DNA of 5,819 nucleotides. Source: an uncultured Candidatus Competibacteraceae bacterium (lineage in GTDB: Bacteria > Pseudomonadota > Gammaproteobacteria > Competibacterales > Competibacteraceae). Below are positions 1 to 5,819 of the stretch, one piece after another. Every line of letters begins with the position of its first letter. The stretch's first letter is position 1. The translations under genes were made by a program, and so were the position numbers. The stretch covers positions 1 to 5,819 of the forward strand of contig CALMNY010000292.1 of the NCBI GenBank assembly GCA_937872125.1, in the 5' to 3' direction. The notes under the pieces are model-generated. The model searched no databases and was not told the origin of the DNA. It saw only the letters and a program-made list of their open reading frames with translations.

Positions 1-875
1 CCCGGCTGGACGATTGCGACCTGTGCGCCCGCTATTGCCGGGTGAACCGGCGGCAAACGCTCAAGGGCGTGGTGTGCCGCACCGGCGAACGGGCGGTGGT
101 GCATGGCTGTTGCCCCCATCATGGCGAAGAGAATCCGCTGCGCGGCTGGGCCGGTTCGGGGACGATCTTTTTCTCCTGGTGCAACCTGCGCTGCGTGTTC
201 TGCCAGAACTGGGAAATCAGCCAGCAGGGCGAGGGTCAGGAAATCACGCCGGAAGCCCTGGCCCGGATGATGCTCGACCTGCAACGGCACGGCTGCCACA
301 ACATCAACCTGGTGACCCCCAGCCACGTCGTGCCGCAAATTCTGGCGGCCATCCTGCTCGCCGCCCGGTGGGGCTTGCGCTTGCCGCTGGTTTACAACAC
401 CGGCGGCTACGACAGCCCGGAGGCGCTGGCGTTGCTGGATGGCGTGGTGGACATCTACATGCCGGATATGAAGTACGGCGATTCGCAAACCGCCCACCGC
501 TATTCGCACGTGCGCAACTACTGGGAAGTCAACCAGGCAGCGGTGCGCGAAATGCACCGGCAGGTCGGGGATTTAACGCTGGACGAGCACGGACTGGCGC
601 GGCGCGGCTTGCTGGTGCGCCATCTGGTGTTGCCGGGCGATCTGGCGAACACCGAAACCGTGCTGGCGTTCCTGGCGCGGGAGATTTCCACCGACACCTG
701 GTTGAACCTGATGGATCAGTATCATCCCTGCTATAAGTCTGGCGACTATCCGCCGCTCGACCGTCCGCTCGCGCGGGAGGAATACGAACAGGCGCTGCGG
801 CTGGCGGAGAAATACGGATTGCGGCGGCTCGACCAGCGGCGGCGCTGGCGGGAGTGGGGTCGAGGATCAGGCTGA
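1..875 (+). CDS. PflX/COG1313-type radical SAM protein, N-terminus cut by window edge
   Basis: The reading frame is open from the first complete codon (base 3) to the TGA at 873-875, giving 290 visible codons. The GTG at 42 is probably internal, because family-typical sequence lies before it: a Cys-rich stretch (CDLCARYCRVNR, with a further Cys 13 residues on) that in COG1313 proteins precedes the radical SAM core. The radical SAM cluster motif CNLRCVFC is at about 180-203; its three cysteines would bind a 4Fe-4S cluster that cleaves S-adenosylmethionine. Further family signatures are HHGEE and GSGTIFFS before the cluster, then NLVTPSHVVPQ, VYNTGGYD, DIYMPDMKYGD and a C-terminal MDQYHPCYK. 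The family resembles the activating enzyme of pyruvate formate-lyase and is often annotated pflX, but its substrate is not established. Probably only the first few tens of residues are missing. The protein is expected to be cytoplasmic. GC content is high, like that of the YgiQ gene at the other end. No glycyl radical enzyme gene is visible nearby. Confidence 0.88.
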   Translation, partial: RLDDCDLCARYCRVNRRQTLKGVVCRTGERAVVHGCCPHHGEENPLRGWAGSGTIFFSWCNLRCVFCQNWEISQQGEGQEITPEALARMMLDLQRHGCHNINLVTPSHVVPQILAAILLAARWGLRLPLVYNTGGYDSPEALALLDGVVDIYMPDMKYGDSQTAHRYSHVRNYWEVNQAAVREMHRQVGDLTLDEHGLARRGLLVRHLVLPGDLANTETVLAFLAREISTDTWLNLMDQYHPCYKSGDYPPLDRPLAREEYEQALRLAEKYGLRRLDQRRRWREWGRGSG

Positions 876-931
876 ACGCCGTCATGGGCGACGGACCGAA
901 AACGCTGGAATTCCATCACGCCGCTCAAATG

Positions 932-951
932 TATTAAAATTGCTGCAATTT
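932..951 (+). promoter_or_regulatory. Possible -10 element and overlapping 15-nt near-palindrome
   Basis: TAAAAT at 935-940 matches five of six bases of the sigma-70 -10 consensus. It overlaps a perfect inverted repeat, AAATTGC-T-GCAATTT (937-951), with 7-bp arms around one central base, the geometry of a repressor operator. About 20 bases further on are a Shine-Dalgarno sequence and an ATG (983). No convincing -35 element sits 16-18 bases upstream. I infer the control region of a gene that once started at 983 or nearby; that gene is now broken. The call rests on pattern alone. Confidence 0.25.
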
Positions 952-970
952 CCTTGGCGCCTGTCCATCC

Positions 971-1027
971 GGGAGGTCAGGTATGGTTGAACTCGCTGAC
1001 AAAGATACTTGCACCGGTTGTGGCTGA
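971..1027 (+). pseudogene. Truncated start of a ferredoxin-like 4Fe-4S gene (possible remnant)
   Basis: GGGAGG at 971-976 stands six bases before an ATG at 983, a strong Shine-Dalgarno arrangement. The frame reads MVELADKDTCTGCG and then stops at TGA (1025-1027). CTGCG after a short beta-strand-like start resembles the beginning of a 4Fe-4S ferredoxin domain (CxxCxxC), as found in small ferredoxins and in some enzymes with an N-terminal ferredoxin module. The third and fourth cysteines never appear. In another frame the sequence from 1020 on reads as the start of an Uma2-like gene, so the junction between two unrelated gene starts seems to fall at about 1020-1025. With only 14 residues, a chance match is quite possible. 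Confidence 0.3.
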
Positions 1028-1130
1028 GGCGCAATGGACGCTACCGCCCGAAGCTTGGCCGAAAATCGAATGTCTGGTGGCCGAGAACGATGAGCCGGTG
1101 GACAGACAGCGTCTTCTCGGAAAAACAGAT
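1020..1130 (+). pseudogene. Uma2-family (DUF820) N-terminal fragment, frameshifted and truncated
   Basis: From GTG at 1020 the frame reads MAEAQWTLPPEAWPKIECLV followed by AENDEPVD (to 1103). A +1 change of frame then continues SVFSEKQ (1108-1128). From memory, Uma2-family proteins (DUF820, PD-(D/E)XK-like fold, common in cyanobacteria and some gammaproteobacteria) begin in this way, with a DEPVDN-(I/L)FSEKQ-QRLL segment. The shift is explained by the tandem repeat GACAGACA at 1101-1108: removing one GACA restores an unbroken DEPVDSVFSEKQ. After SEKQ the similarity ends, and the next bases are the stop codon region of the minus-strand restriction gene. The rest of the roughly 200-residue family protein is absent from the window. 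The frame from TTG at 954 covers the same stretch but is not a credible gene. The family call depends on remembered homologues. Confidence 0.5.
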
Positions 1131-4100
1131 TATGCCCTTAAAACACTGTAGCGCCGGAAAAGCTCTGCTGGCAAAGGCACAGCTAATCTCCATGTGATTG
1201 ACATCGGTTTACTACTTTCAGCTTTTTCCAGTATAACCGGCCCCAAAGCAACAAATGCATTATCACGGGTTTCCCGCACAAATAACTGGAACCGCCAGCC
1301 ATTAGTAGAGCTTTCCAGATAGCGTAGCCCTGCCTTGGTTTCAGGACCCGCGCTATTTTGGGTTTGCCAATGAAATCGCTCTGGACTGATCGCGTAATCG
1401 TGGTAGGCCACTGCACTATGAAATCCCTCACGCTTATCCAGGGTGACGAAGAGCAACTCGATGCGCTGGTTCTGGAGAGGCAATACCCCTTCTCGCTGTG
1501 AGGGCCGCCGTTTTGCATCGTGATAACCAACCGCCGTGAGAATTTCTCGCCGGCTATAAGAAGCATATAGGGTCAATGGCCAATCTGTTGATACACCAGG
1601 CAACGGCCGAGGATCGAGGTCGCTGGCTTCATCCAAATAGGTTGCGAGTTCGCCTAATTCCTCAAGCATTACTGGGTTGGCGTCGAGTTGCGCTAGCAGA
1701 GTAGGGCCATCGAGTAGCGTCTGACCGGTGCCGTGAAGCTGATAGGCCAACATCTGTACCCGCTTACAGTCCGCGTCATCCAAATGTGGCCAGAGAGTAG
1801 CGCCCTGCTTCGCTACACGCTGCCAAAGATTCAAACAGGTGGGATCAGTGGTATTCAGAAGGTCCGCGTAGCGTCGCCCCAGCCAGAGTTCATCAGGACC
1901 TTCAGTGCGTGTTTCCAATCCAACGGCCCGGCGTAGTGCCATCCAACCGCTGGGAGATTGTTTACGGTACAGGTCACCAATTTCCAGGCCTTGATCGCGG
2001 ATGAATTCTGCTAACCGGATGTTGCGAGTACTGCGCAGAATGACATAAGCAGATAGTTCAGCCCGCAAACGCGGCCAAGTTTTTTGTGTGACTTGTCGCA
2101 GACTGGCTAAAACCCGCTCCCGGCTGACACGATCCAGATAGAGATGGCAACCGGGTGGCAATTGACTAAAGCCCTGTTCAACGGCTTTGATGAGATGGAA
2201 TCGGGATAAGCCGGTTAGAATTTGATAAAGGCGGTCAAAACGAAAATCCTCCCGATGGCGACCCACGAAGTCGAGAATCAGACAACTCGTCTTGCCGAAG
2301 AATAGGCGTAGGCCCCGCCCTAGTTGCTGTTGGTACAGCACCGGACTCTGGGTCGGGCGCAATAACAGTAGGGTATCCACTTCAGGAATATCGATACCCT
2401 CGTTATAGAGGTCGCAGATGCACAACACATTGATTTCACGTGCTGCCAGCCTACGAGGTGCATCACGCCGGATTTCAATGGGAGTTTGCCCGGTGACCGC
2501 CAAAGCGGGAATACCGGCGGCCTGGAAACAATCAGCCATAAACTCAGCATGACGAATGCTGACGCAGAAGGCTAATACTCGTGCTTGCCGCCAGTCGGTA
2601 GACAGCCGCTTAAACTCATCAATCGCCCGAAAGGCACGGACAGAGTCAGCCCCTATCAGTTTGTCCAAAGTCGCAGTTTCTCCGCTTTGACCCCACGGAA
2701 CCGTGCGTAGATCGGTGTCGTCTCCGATACCGTAATACTCGAAAGGAACAAGCAATTGTTGTTCAAGCGCGTCCCAGAGGCGAAGCTCAACAGCAGGCCC
2801 ACCATCGGGACGTGTATCAAAATAGTCCAGAATGGGTTTACCATCGGTGCGTTCCGGGGTCGCAGTCAGGCCCAGCAGTACGTTCGGCTTCACGGTGCGC
2901 GCAAAGGTGTCAAAACTTACCGCAGGGAGATGATGACATTCATCAATCACCACCGTATACCAATAGTCCGTACCGAGTTGGTTGAGCAGTCCACGACTGA
3001 GCACGCTGGCGATGGTCGCAAACAGATGCTCAAAGCGACTTGGCTCGGAACCGTCAGCCAGCAATTCGCCGAAATCAGCTTGCCGCAATACCTGCCTATA
3101 GGTATCGCGGGCTTGGATTAACAACTCAACCCGGTGGGCTACAAACAGTAATTTGGGCCGCCCACCCGTCTCTTCACACAGGCGGCGATAGTCAAAGGCC
3201 GCTACTACCGTCTTACCCGTACCAGTAGCCGCGACAACAAGATTTCTGCGCCGGCCATGACGACGCTCATGCGCCAGCCGATCTAGCATGATTTTTTGAT
3301 AATTCTTGGGTTCCAAACCGAACCAGGTTAGCGCTCCCGGCAATACATTGCCACTCTCTGTTTTCAGAGCGGCCCGTAATTGTTGTACTTGCTTCTCGTC
3401 GCGTGGATCGAAAGGCTGGAATTCAGGATCGTTCCACAAAGTCTCAAAATGCGCGGCCGCTGCAATGTACAGCGGGCTTTGACCCGCTTCAGTAAATTTG
3501 ACAGTCCACTCCAAACCGCCCATTAAAGCTGCTGCTGACAGATTGGCACTTCCGACATAGGCGCTACCAAAGCCGGTTAGGCGGTGGAAAATCCATGCCT
3601 TGGCGTGTAATCGGGTGCGTCGCCCATCCAGTGAAACTCGTATCTCAACCCCTGGTAGCTTGCCGAGTGCTTCTAAAGCGCGTACTTCAGTGGCACCGGT
3701 ATAGGTGGTGGTTAAAATGCGCAACCGGGTTTTCGCCTGTCCCTTGGCACCAACCGTTGTTGCCATTTCCAGAACATCCCAGAGTTTACGGATACCGCTC
3801 CACGTGATGAAACTGACTAAAACATCCACTTGATCGGCAGCAGCCAACTCACGGCGGAGTTCTGTCATCAATGCGGGATCACCACGTCCTGCGGTAAATA
3901 GCCATGGTTCACTTAAGCCGGTTATTGGTGTTTGTGGCGTAGGGCCGTGCCGATGGACAGCCCGTAAAACGCGCAATGGCGATAGCCAGTTTGGCGGGAG
4001 CGCCTGGGGCTGCGCATGGCGTAAAGTAATCAATAGGCTGTTAATTAATGCTAATTCAGTTTGCTCGCTCTCAACGTCACTCTCAATAGACAAGTCATCT

Positions 4101-4291
4101 AATAAATCAGCTAAATAGCGAGCCAGTTCTGCCGATAGGCGTCGCCGCCGTTCACTTCCAGTTAGGGGTTCTGTTTGGGCAAAACCTGCTGAAACTAGGT
4201 GTTGCACCGCATCAAGGGCAGTCTGATCAATTAGGCGGTCGTACAATCCATCGGGAAAGTTGTGGACAGGAAAAGCATCCTTATTACTCAT
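1130..4291 (-). CDS. SauUSI-like type IV restriction enzyme (PLD nuclease, SF2 helicase, DUF3427)
   Basis: This 1053-residue protein has three modules in the order described for SauUSI of Staphylococcus aureus, an ATP-dependent enzyme that cuts DNA carrying 5-methyl- or hydroxymethylcytosine. Residues 1-120 are a helical leader common in the family. Residues about 130-290 form a phospholipase-D-like nuclease with RLHAKAWIF (His229, Lys231) and GSANLS (from 247). Residues about 330-690 form an SF2 helicase: Walker A ATGTGKT (355-361), DECH (450-453), TAT (476-478), NEGIDIP (630-636), and QQLGRGLR with the Arg finger region (655-662). Residues about 700-1040 match DUF3427, proposed to recognise the modified target, with SYSRREIL, VTLDKREGFHSA, YHDYAIS, RFHWQTQN and ITWRL. 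The C-terminus looks natural. The ATG at 4291 is chosen because it keeps the leader; the ribosome site before it (GGTG, seven bases away) is weak. GC is lower than in the flanking genes. Fic lies 113 bases upstream on the same strand. The sequence-modification specificity cannot be read from the sequence. Similar helicase-nucleases exist whose activity has not been tested. Confidence 0.85.
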   Translation of the reverse strand: MSNKDAFPVHNFPDGLYDRLIDQTALDAVQHLVSAGFAQTEPLTGSERRRRLSAELARYLADLLDDLSIESDVESEQTELALINSLLITLRHAQPQALPPNWLSPLRVLRAVHRHGPTPQTPITGLSEPWLFTAGRGDPALMTELRRELAAADQVDVLVSFITWSGIRKLWDVLEMATTVGAKGQAKTRLRILTTTYTGATEVRALEALGKLPGVEIRVSLDGRRTRLHAKAWIFHRLTGFGSAYVGSANLSAAALMGGLEWTVKFTEAGQSPLYIAAAAHFETLWNDPEFQPFDPRDEKQVQQLRAALKTESGNVLPGALTWFGLEPKNYQKIMLDRLAHERRHGRRRNLVVAATGTGKTVVAAFDYRRLCEETGGRPKLLFVAHRVELLIQARDTYRQVLRQADFGELLADGSEPSRFEHLFATIASVLSRGLLNQLGTDYWYTVVIDECHHLPAVSFDTFARTVKPNVLLGLTATPERTDGKPILDYFDTRPDGGPAVELRLWDALEQQLLVPFEYYGIGDDTDLRTVPWGQSGETATLDKLIGADSVRAFRAIDEFKRLSTDWRQARVLAFCVSIRHAEFMADCFQAAGIPALAVTGQTPIEIRRDAPRRLAAREINVLCICDLYNEGIDIPEVDTLLLLRPTQSPVLYQQQLGRGLRLFFGKTSCLILDFVGRHREDFRFDRLYQILTGLSRFHLIKAVEQGFSQLPPGCHLYLDRVSRERVLASLRQVTQKTWPRLRAELSAYVILRSTRNIRLAEFIRDQGLEIGDLYRKQSPSGWMALRRAVGLETRTEGPDELWLGRRYADLLNTTDPTCLNLWQRVAKQGATLWPHLDDADCKRVQMLAYQLHGTGQTLLDGPTLLAQLDANPVMLEELGELATYLDEASDLDPRPLPGVSTDWPLTLYASYSRREILTAVGYHDAKRRPSQREGVLPLQNQRIELLFVTLDKREGFHSAVAYHDYAISPERFHWQTQNSAGPETKAGLRYLESSTNGWRFQLFVRETRDNAFVALGPVILEKAESSKPMSITWRLAVPLPAELFRRYSVLRA

Positions 4292-4404
4292 ATAGAGGCA
4301 CCATCAAACGAGATCGTTTTCGGTTCTGGAATACGGGGACGAGCAGCCAGATGATGATAACCCCCCCGGATGGGGAGCGCGGCGAACAGTCCGTGGTGCG
4401 GCAT
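4292..4404. other. Gap between fic and the restriction gene
   Basis: This stretch of 113 bases holds no gene. A run of seven C (4361-4367) followed by GGATGGGG could form a short CCCC/GGGG hairpin on either strand, but no T-run follows to make it a terminator. I see no convincing -35/-10 pair for the restriction gene on the minus strand, so whether that gene is transcribed from here or read through from fic is open. Confidence 0.4.
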
Positions 4405-5166
4405 TCAGAATTTTTCCTCTGCATCCGGGTGGCAGCTCGTCAGAAACGCCATCATGCCGGTCGCGTTCCGGCTCAGGTAGAACCGCACCCTCTTTTCATT
4501 GAATTCCTGCGCGCGGGCTGCCGGTACGCTGATCGCATCGATGCCATTCGCCATTAAGACGCCATTCATCATAAAGCGGGATGTGCGTTTATTGCCGTCG
4601 AAAAAGAACAGTTGCAAGGCGCCGAACATAAAGAACGCCAGCGCCTGCTCGAAGGGAGCCGGCGTGTGGATCACCAGCGCGTTGATGCCCCGCTCAAAGC
4701 AGTCGCGGAGATTTTGACCGCCCGGCTGAGTCGGCGGCGGCGTATAGCGACCGTACTCCCCCAGGCTGACATCCGGCGTCCAGCGGGTTTCCTCGCCCTC
4801 TCCCCGGAAATGCCCCCATTCCAGAGCTTCGTTGCGCGCCACTTTGCCGTGCAACTCGCAAAATATCGTTTTGTCGAGCGCGAACCGCCCCGTCCTGACC
4901 AGCTTCAGCAGCAATCTGGCGCTCTCCGCCAGATTCAGAATCTGGTCCTGATCGGAGAGCTTCCGGCCGCCGACCGTAATGCCATCCAGCAGGGTCTGCA
5001 CCTCGGGATAGGTAAACGGGTTGCCTTCGAGGACGCCGGCATCCCAGACGAATTCAGGCAACATCCGTTGAAAACGGAAACAGGCCCGCTCCAGAGTATG
5101 GGTCGGAACCCGGCTGGGAATCGCGGCGCGATCCCAGCAAAAACCCAGTTGCTCAAACAGATCCAT
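4405..5166 (-). CDS. Fic-domain protein lacking the catalytic histidine
   Basis: The protein has 253 residues from the chosen ATG at 5166, which has GGAAGG five bases upstream. The ATG at 5208 would add 14 residues but has no good ribosome site. Numbering from 5166, residues about 38-90 contain GVLEGNPFTYPEV, matching the (S/T)xxxE(G/N) autoinhibitory motif of class II Fic proteins with Ala43 in place of Ser/Thr but Glu47, Gly48 and Asn49 kept. GRYTPPPTQP (about 139-148) corresponds to the target-docking flap. The Fic signature appears as LFFFDGNKRTSR (186-197): Asp190, Gly191, Asn192, Arg194 and Arg197 are kept, but His and Pro of HPFxDGNKRxxR are Leu186 and Phe187. Known Fic enzymes transfer AMP or another phosphate-containing group to protein hydroxyls and need that histidine. 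I therefore infer an inactive or altered enzyme, or a regulator. It lies upstream of the restriction gene with a 113-base gap and may or may not be cotranscribed. No antitoxin gene is visible. Confidence 0.8.
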   Translation of the reverse strand: MDLFEQLGFCWDRAAIPSRVPTHTLERACFRFQRMLPEFVWDAGVLEGNPFTYPEVQTLLDGITVGGRKLSDQDQILNLAESARLLLKLVRTGRFALDKTIFCELHGKVARNEALEWGHFRGEGEETRWTPDVSLGEYGRYTPPPTQPGGQNLRDCFERGINALVIHTPAPFEQALAFFMFGALQLFFFDGNKRTSRFMMNGVLMANGIDAISVPAARAQEFNEKRVRFYLSRNATGMMAFLTSCHPDAEEKF

Positions 5167-5171
5167 GACAA

Positions 5172-5177
5172 CCTTCC
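5172..5177 (-). promoter_or_regulatory. Ribosome binding site deciding the fic start
   Basis: On the minus strand GGAAGG stands five bases before the ATG at 5164-5166. The upstream in-frame ATG at 5206-5208 is preceded by CTGCCT with no purine-rich site. I infer translation from 5166, which still keeps the entire recognisable Fic region. Confidence 0.5.
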
Positions 5178-5304
5178 ACGCCGTTGATTTGGCAAAGTGT
5201 AGTCGCAAAGGCAGCAGTCAAATAACAGACGGGTAATTATGGAACGGGGACCGGCCGGGGTAGTCTCTGGTTTAATCCCACTCATTCCCATTCAACGCCC
5301 CTGG

Positions 5305-5819
5305 ATGCCCATGCCCGCCGCCACCCCCCTGTTTTCCTACCGTAAATACTGGGCTGCCCGCTTCGGCGTCGCGCCGTTCCTGCCGATGTCCCGCGCCGAA
5401 ATGGACGCGCTCGGCTGGGATTCCTGCGACATCATTCTCGTCACCGGCGACGCCTACGTGGATCATCCCAGCTTCGGCATGGCGATCATGGGTCGCCTGC
5501 TGGAAGCGCAAGGTTTCCGGGTTGGCATCATCGCCCAGCCCGAGTGGACTTCCGCCGAACCCTTCCGGGCGCTGGGCCGACCGAATCTGTTCTTCGGAGT
5601 CACGGCGGGTAACATGGATTCCATGGTCAACCGCTACACGTCCGACCGGCGGCTGCGCCACAACGACGCTTACACCCCCAACGACGAGGGCGGCAAGCGG
5701 CCCGACCGGGCGGTGATCGTCTACAGCCAGCGTTGTCGCGAAGCGTATCCCGCAACGCCCATCGTCATCGGCGGCATCGAGGCCAGCCTGCGCCGCATCG
5801 CCCATTACGATTACTGGTC
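5305..5819 (+). CDS. ygiQ: YgiQ-family (UPF0313) radical SAM protein, C-terminal part beyond window
   Basis: An open frame runs to the window end, giving 171 codons from the ATG at 5305. It matches the N-terminus of E. coli YgiQ closely: [101 protein letters not shown] and [19 protein letters not shown]. This part is the family's N-terminal domain, which resembles cobalamin-binding or Rossmann-like domains; the radical SAM cysteine cluster lies further downstream, outside the window. Family proteins have roughly 700 residues, so about a quarter is visible. The in-vivo reaction of YgiQ is not established. Start choice is uncertain: ATG 5305 and ATG 5311 have weak ribosome sites, and an in-frame ATG at 5239 would add 22 residues that do not look like the family. 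The gene diverges from fic and has high GC like the left-hand radical SAM gene. Confidence 0.92.
   Translation, partial: MPMPAATPLFSYRKYWAARFGVAPFLPMSRAEMDALGWDSCDIILVTGDAYVDHPSFGMAIMGRLLEAQGFRVGIIAQPEWTSAEPFRALGRPNLFFGVTAGNMDSMVNRYTSDRRLRHNDAYTPNDEGGKRPDRAVIVYSQRCREAYPATPIVIGGIEASLRRIAHYDYW

Noticed and set aside
14..736. Long + strand open frame overlapping the PflX-type gene
   Set aside because: Its product is a low-complexity Ala/Gly/Arg/Pro-rich shadow typical of GC-rich DNA; the other frame carries the radical SAM motifs.
879..894. CCGTC-ATGGGC-GACGG hairpin just after the PflX-type gene, as a terminator
   Set aside because: The stem is only five base pairs and no T-run follows on the + strand.
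1081..1124. Inverted repeat CCGAGAA / TTCTCGG beside an A-run
   Set aside because: The loop is 26 bases and the A-run is on the wrong side to make a + strand terminator; on the minus strand the T-run precedes the stem. Both arms fall in the Uma2-like coding remnant, so chance is likely.
4612..5187. Long + strand open frame opposite fic
   Set aside because: It is the antisense shadow of the clearly recognisable Fic gene and shows no family features.
5196..5221. Minus-strand TTGACT (5216-5221) and TACACT (5196-5201) as the fic promoter
   Set aside because: The spacing is 14 bases, too short for a normal sigma-70 promoter, and no better -10 lies at 16-18 bases.
5271..5276. TTTAAT as the -10 element of the YgiQ gene
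   Set aside because: No -35-like sequence lies 16-18 bases upstream, so it is too weak to list as a promoter.
5272..5805. Minus-strand open frame opposite the YgiQ gene
   Set aside because: It is the antisense of a highly conserved family protein and lacks recognisable motifs.
1..5819. CRISPR arrays, tRNA or rRNA genes, transposase genes or long terminal repeats
   Set aside because: I looked for regularly spaced repeats, cloverleaf-like sequence and transposase motifs and saw none in the window.

Overview
The window looks like chromosomal DNA of a GC-rich proteobacterium. The YgiQ N-terminus at the right end is very close to the Escherichia coli protein as I remember it, which points to Gammaproteobacteria. 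The finer lineage cannot be settled from this sequence. Two outer genes, both radical-SAM-type and running on the + strand off the window edges, frame a block of two minus-strand genes that looks acquired.

Left (1-875, +): most of a PflX/COG1313-type radical SAM protein, cut by the window edge at its N-terminus. From 876 to 1129 comes a short scarred stretch. It holds a 15-nt near-palindrome beside a -10-like element, a Shine-Dalgarno sequence with an ATG opening a 14-codon ferredoxin-like start, and about 36 codons of the N-terminus of an Uma2 (DUF820)-type gene. The Uma2 remnant is frameshifted by a 4-bp GACA tandem duplication, and its similarity stops at the last codon of the next gene.

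Centre (1130-4291, -): a 1053-residue protein with the full SauUSI-type order: helical N-terminus, phospholipase-D (HKD) nuclease, SF2 helicase, DUF3427. This is the architecture of ATP-dependent type IV, modification-dependent restriction enzymes. All helicase motifs and the nuclease HxK/GSxN motif are present, so it should be active. It needs no partner methyltransferase, and none is visible. Upstream on the same strand (4405-5166, -) is a Fic-domain protein in which leucine replaces the catalytic histidine of the Fic motif, while the rest of the motif and the Glu of the autoinhibitory motif remain. It is probably not an ordinary AMP transferase.

Right (5305-5819, +): the first 171 codons of a YgiQ-family (UPF0313) radical SAM protein, divergent from fic and truncated by the window end.

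The restriction gene has visibly lower GC than the flanking radical SAM genes, especially near its 5' end, and its stop codon abuts a broken gene. I infer that a defence gene, perhaps together with fic, was inserted between core genes and damaged an earlier Uma2 gene. The items most worth checking are the histidine-less Fic next to a type IV restriction enzyme, and the mosaic scar at 983-1130.
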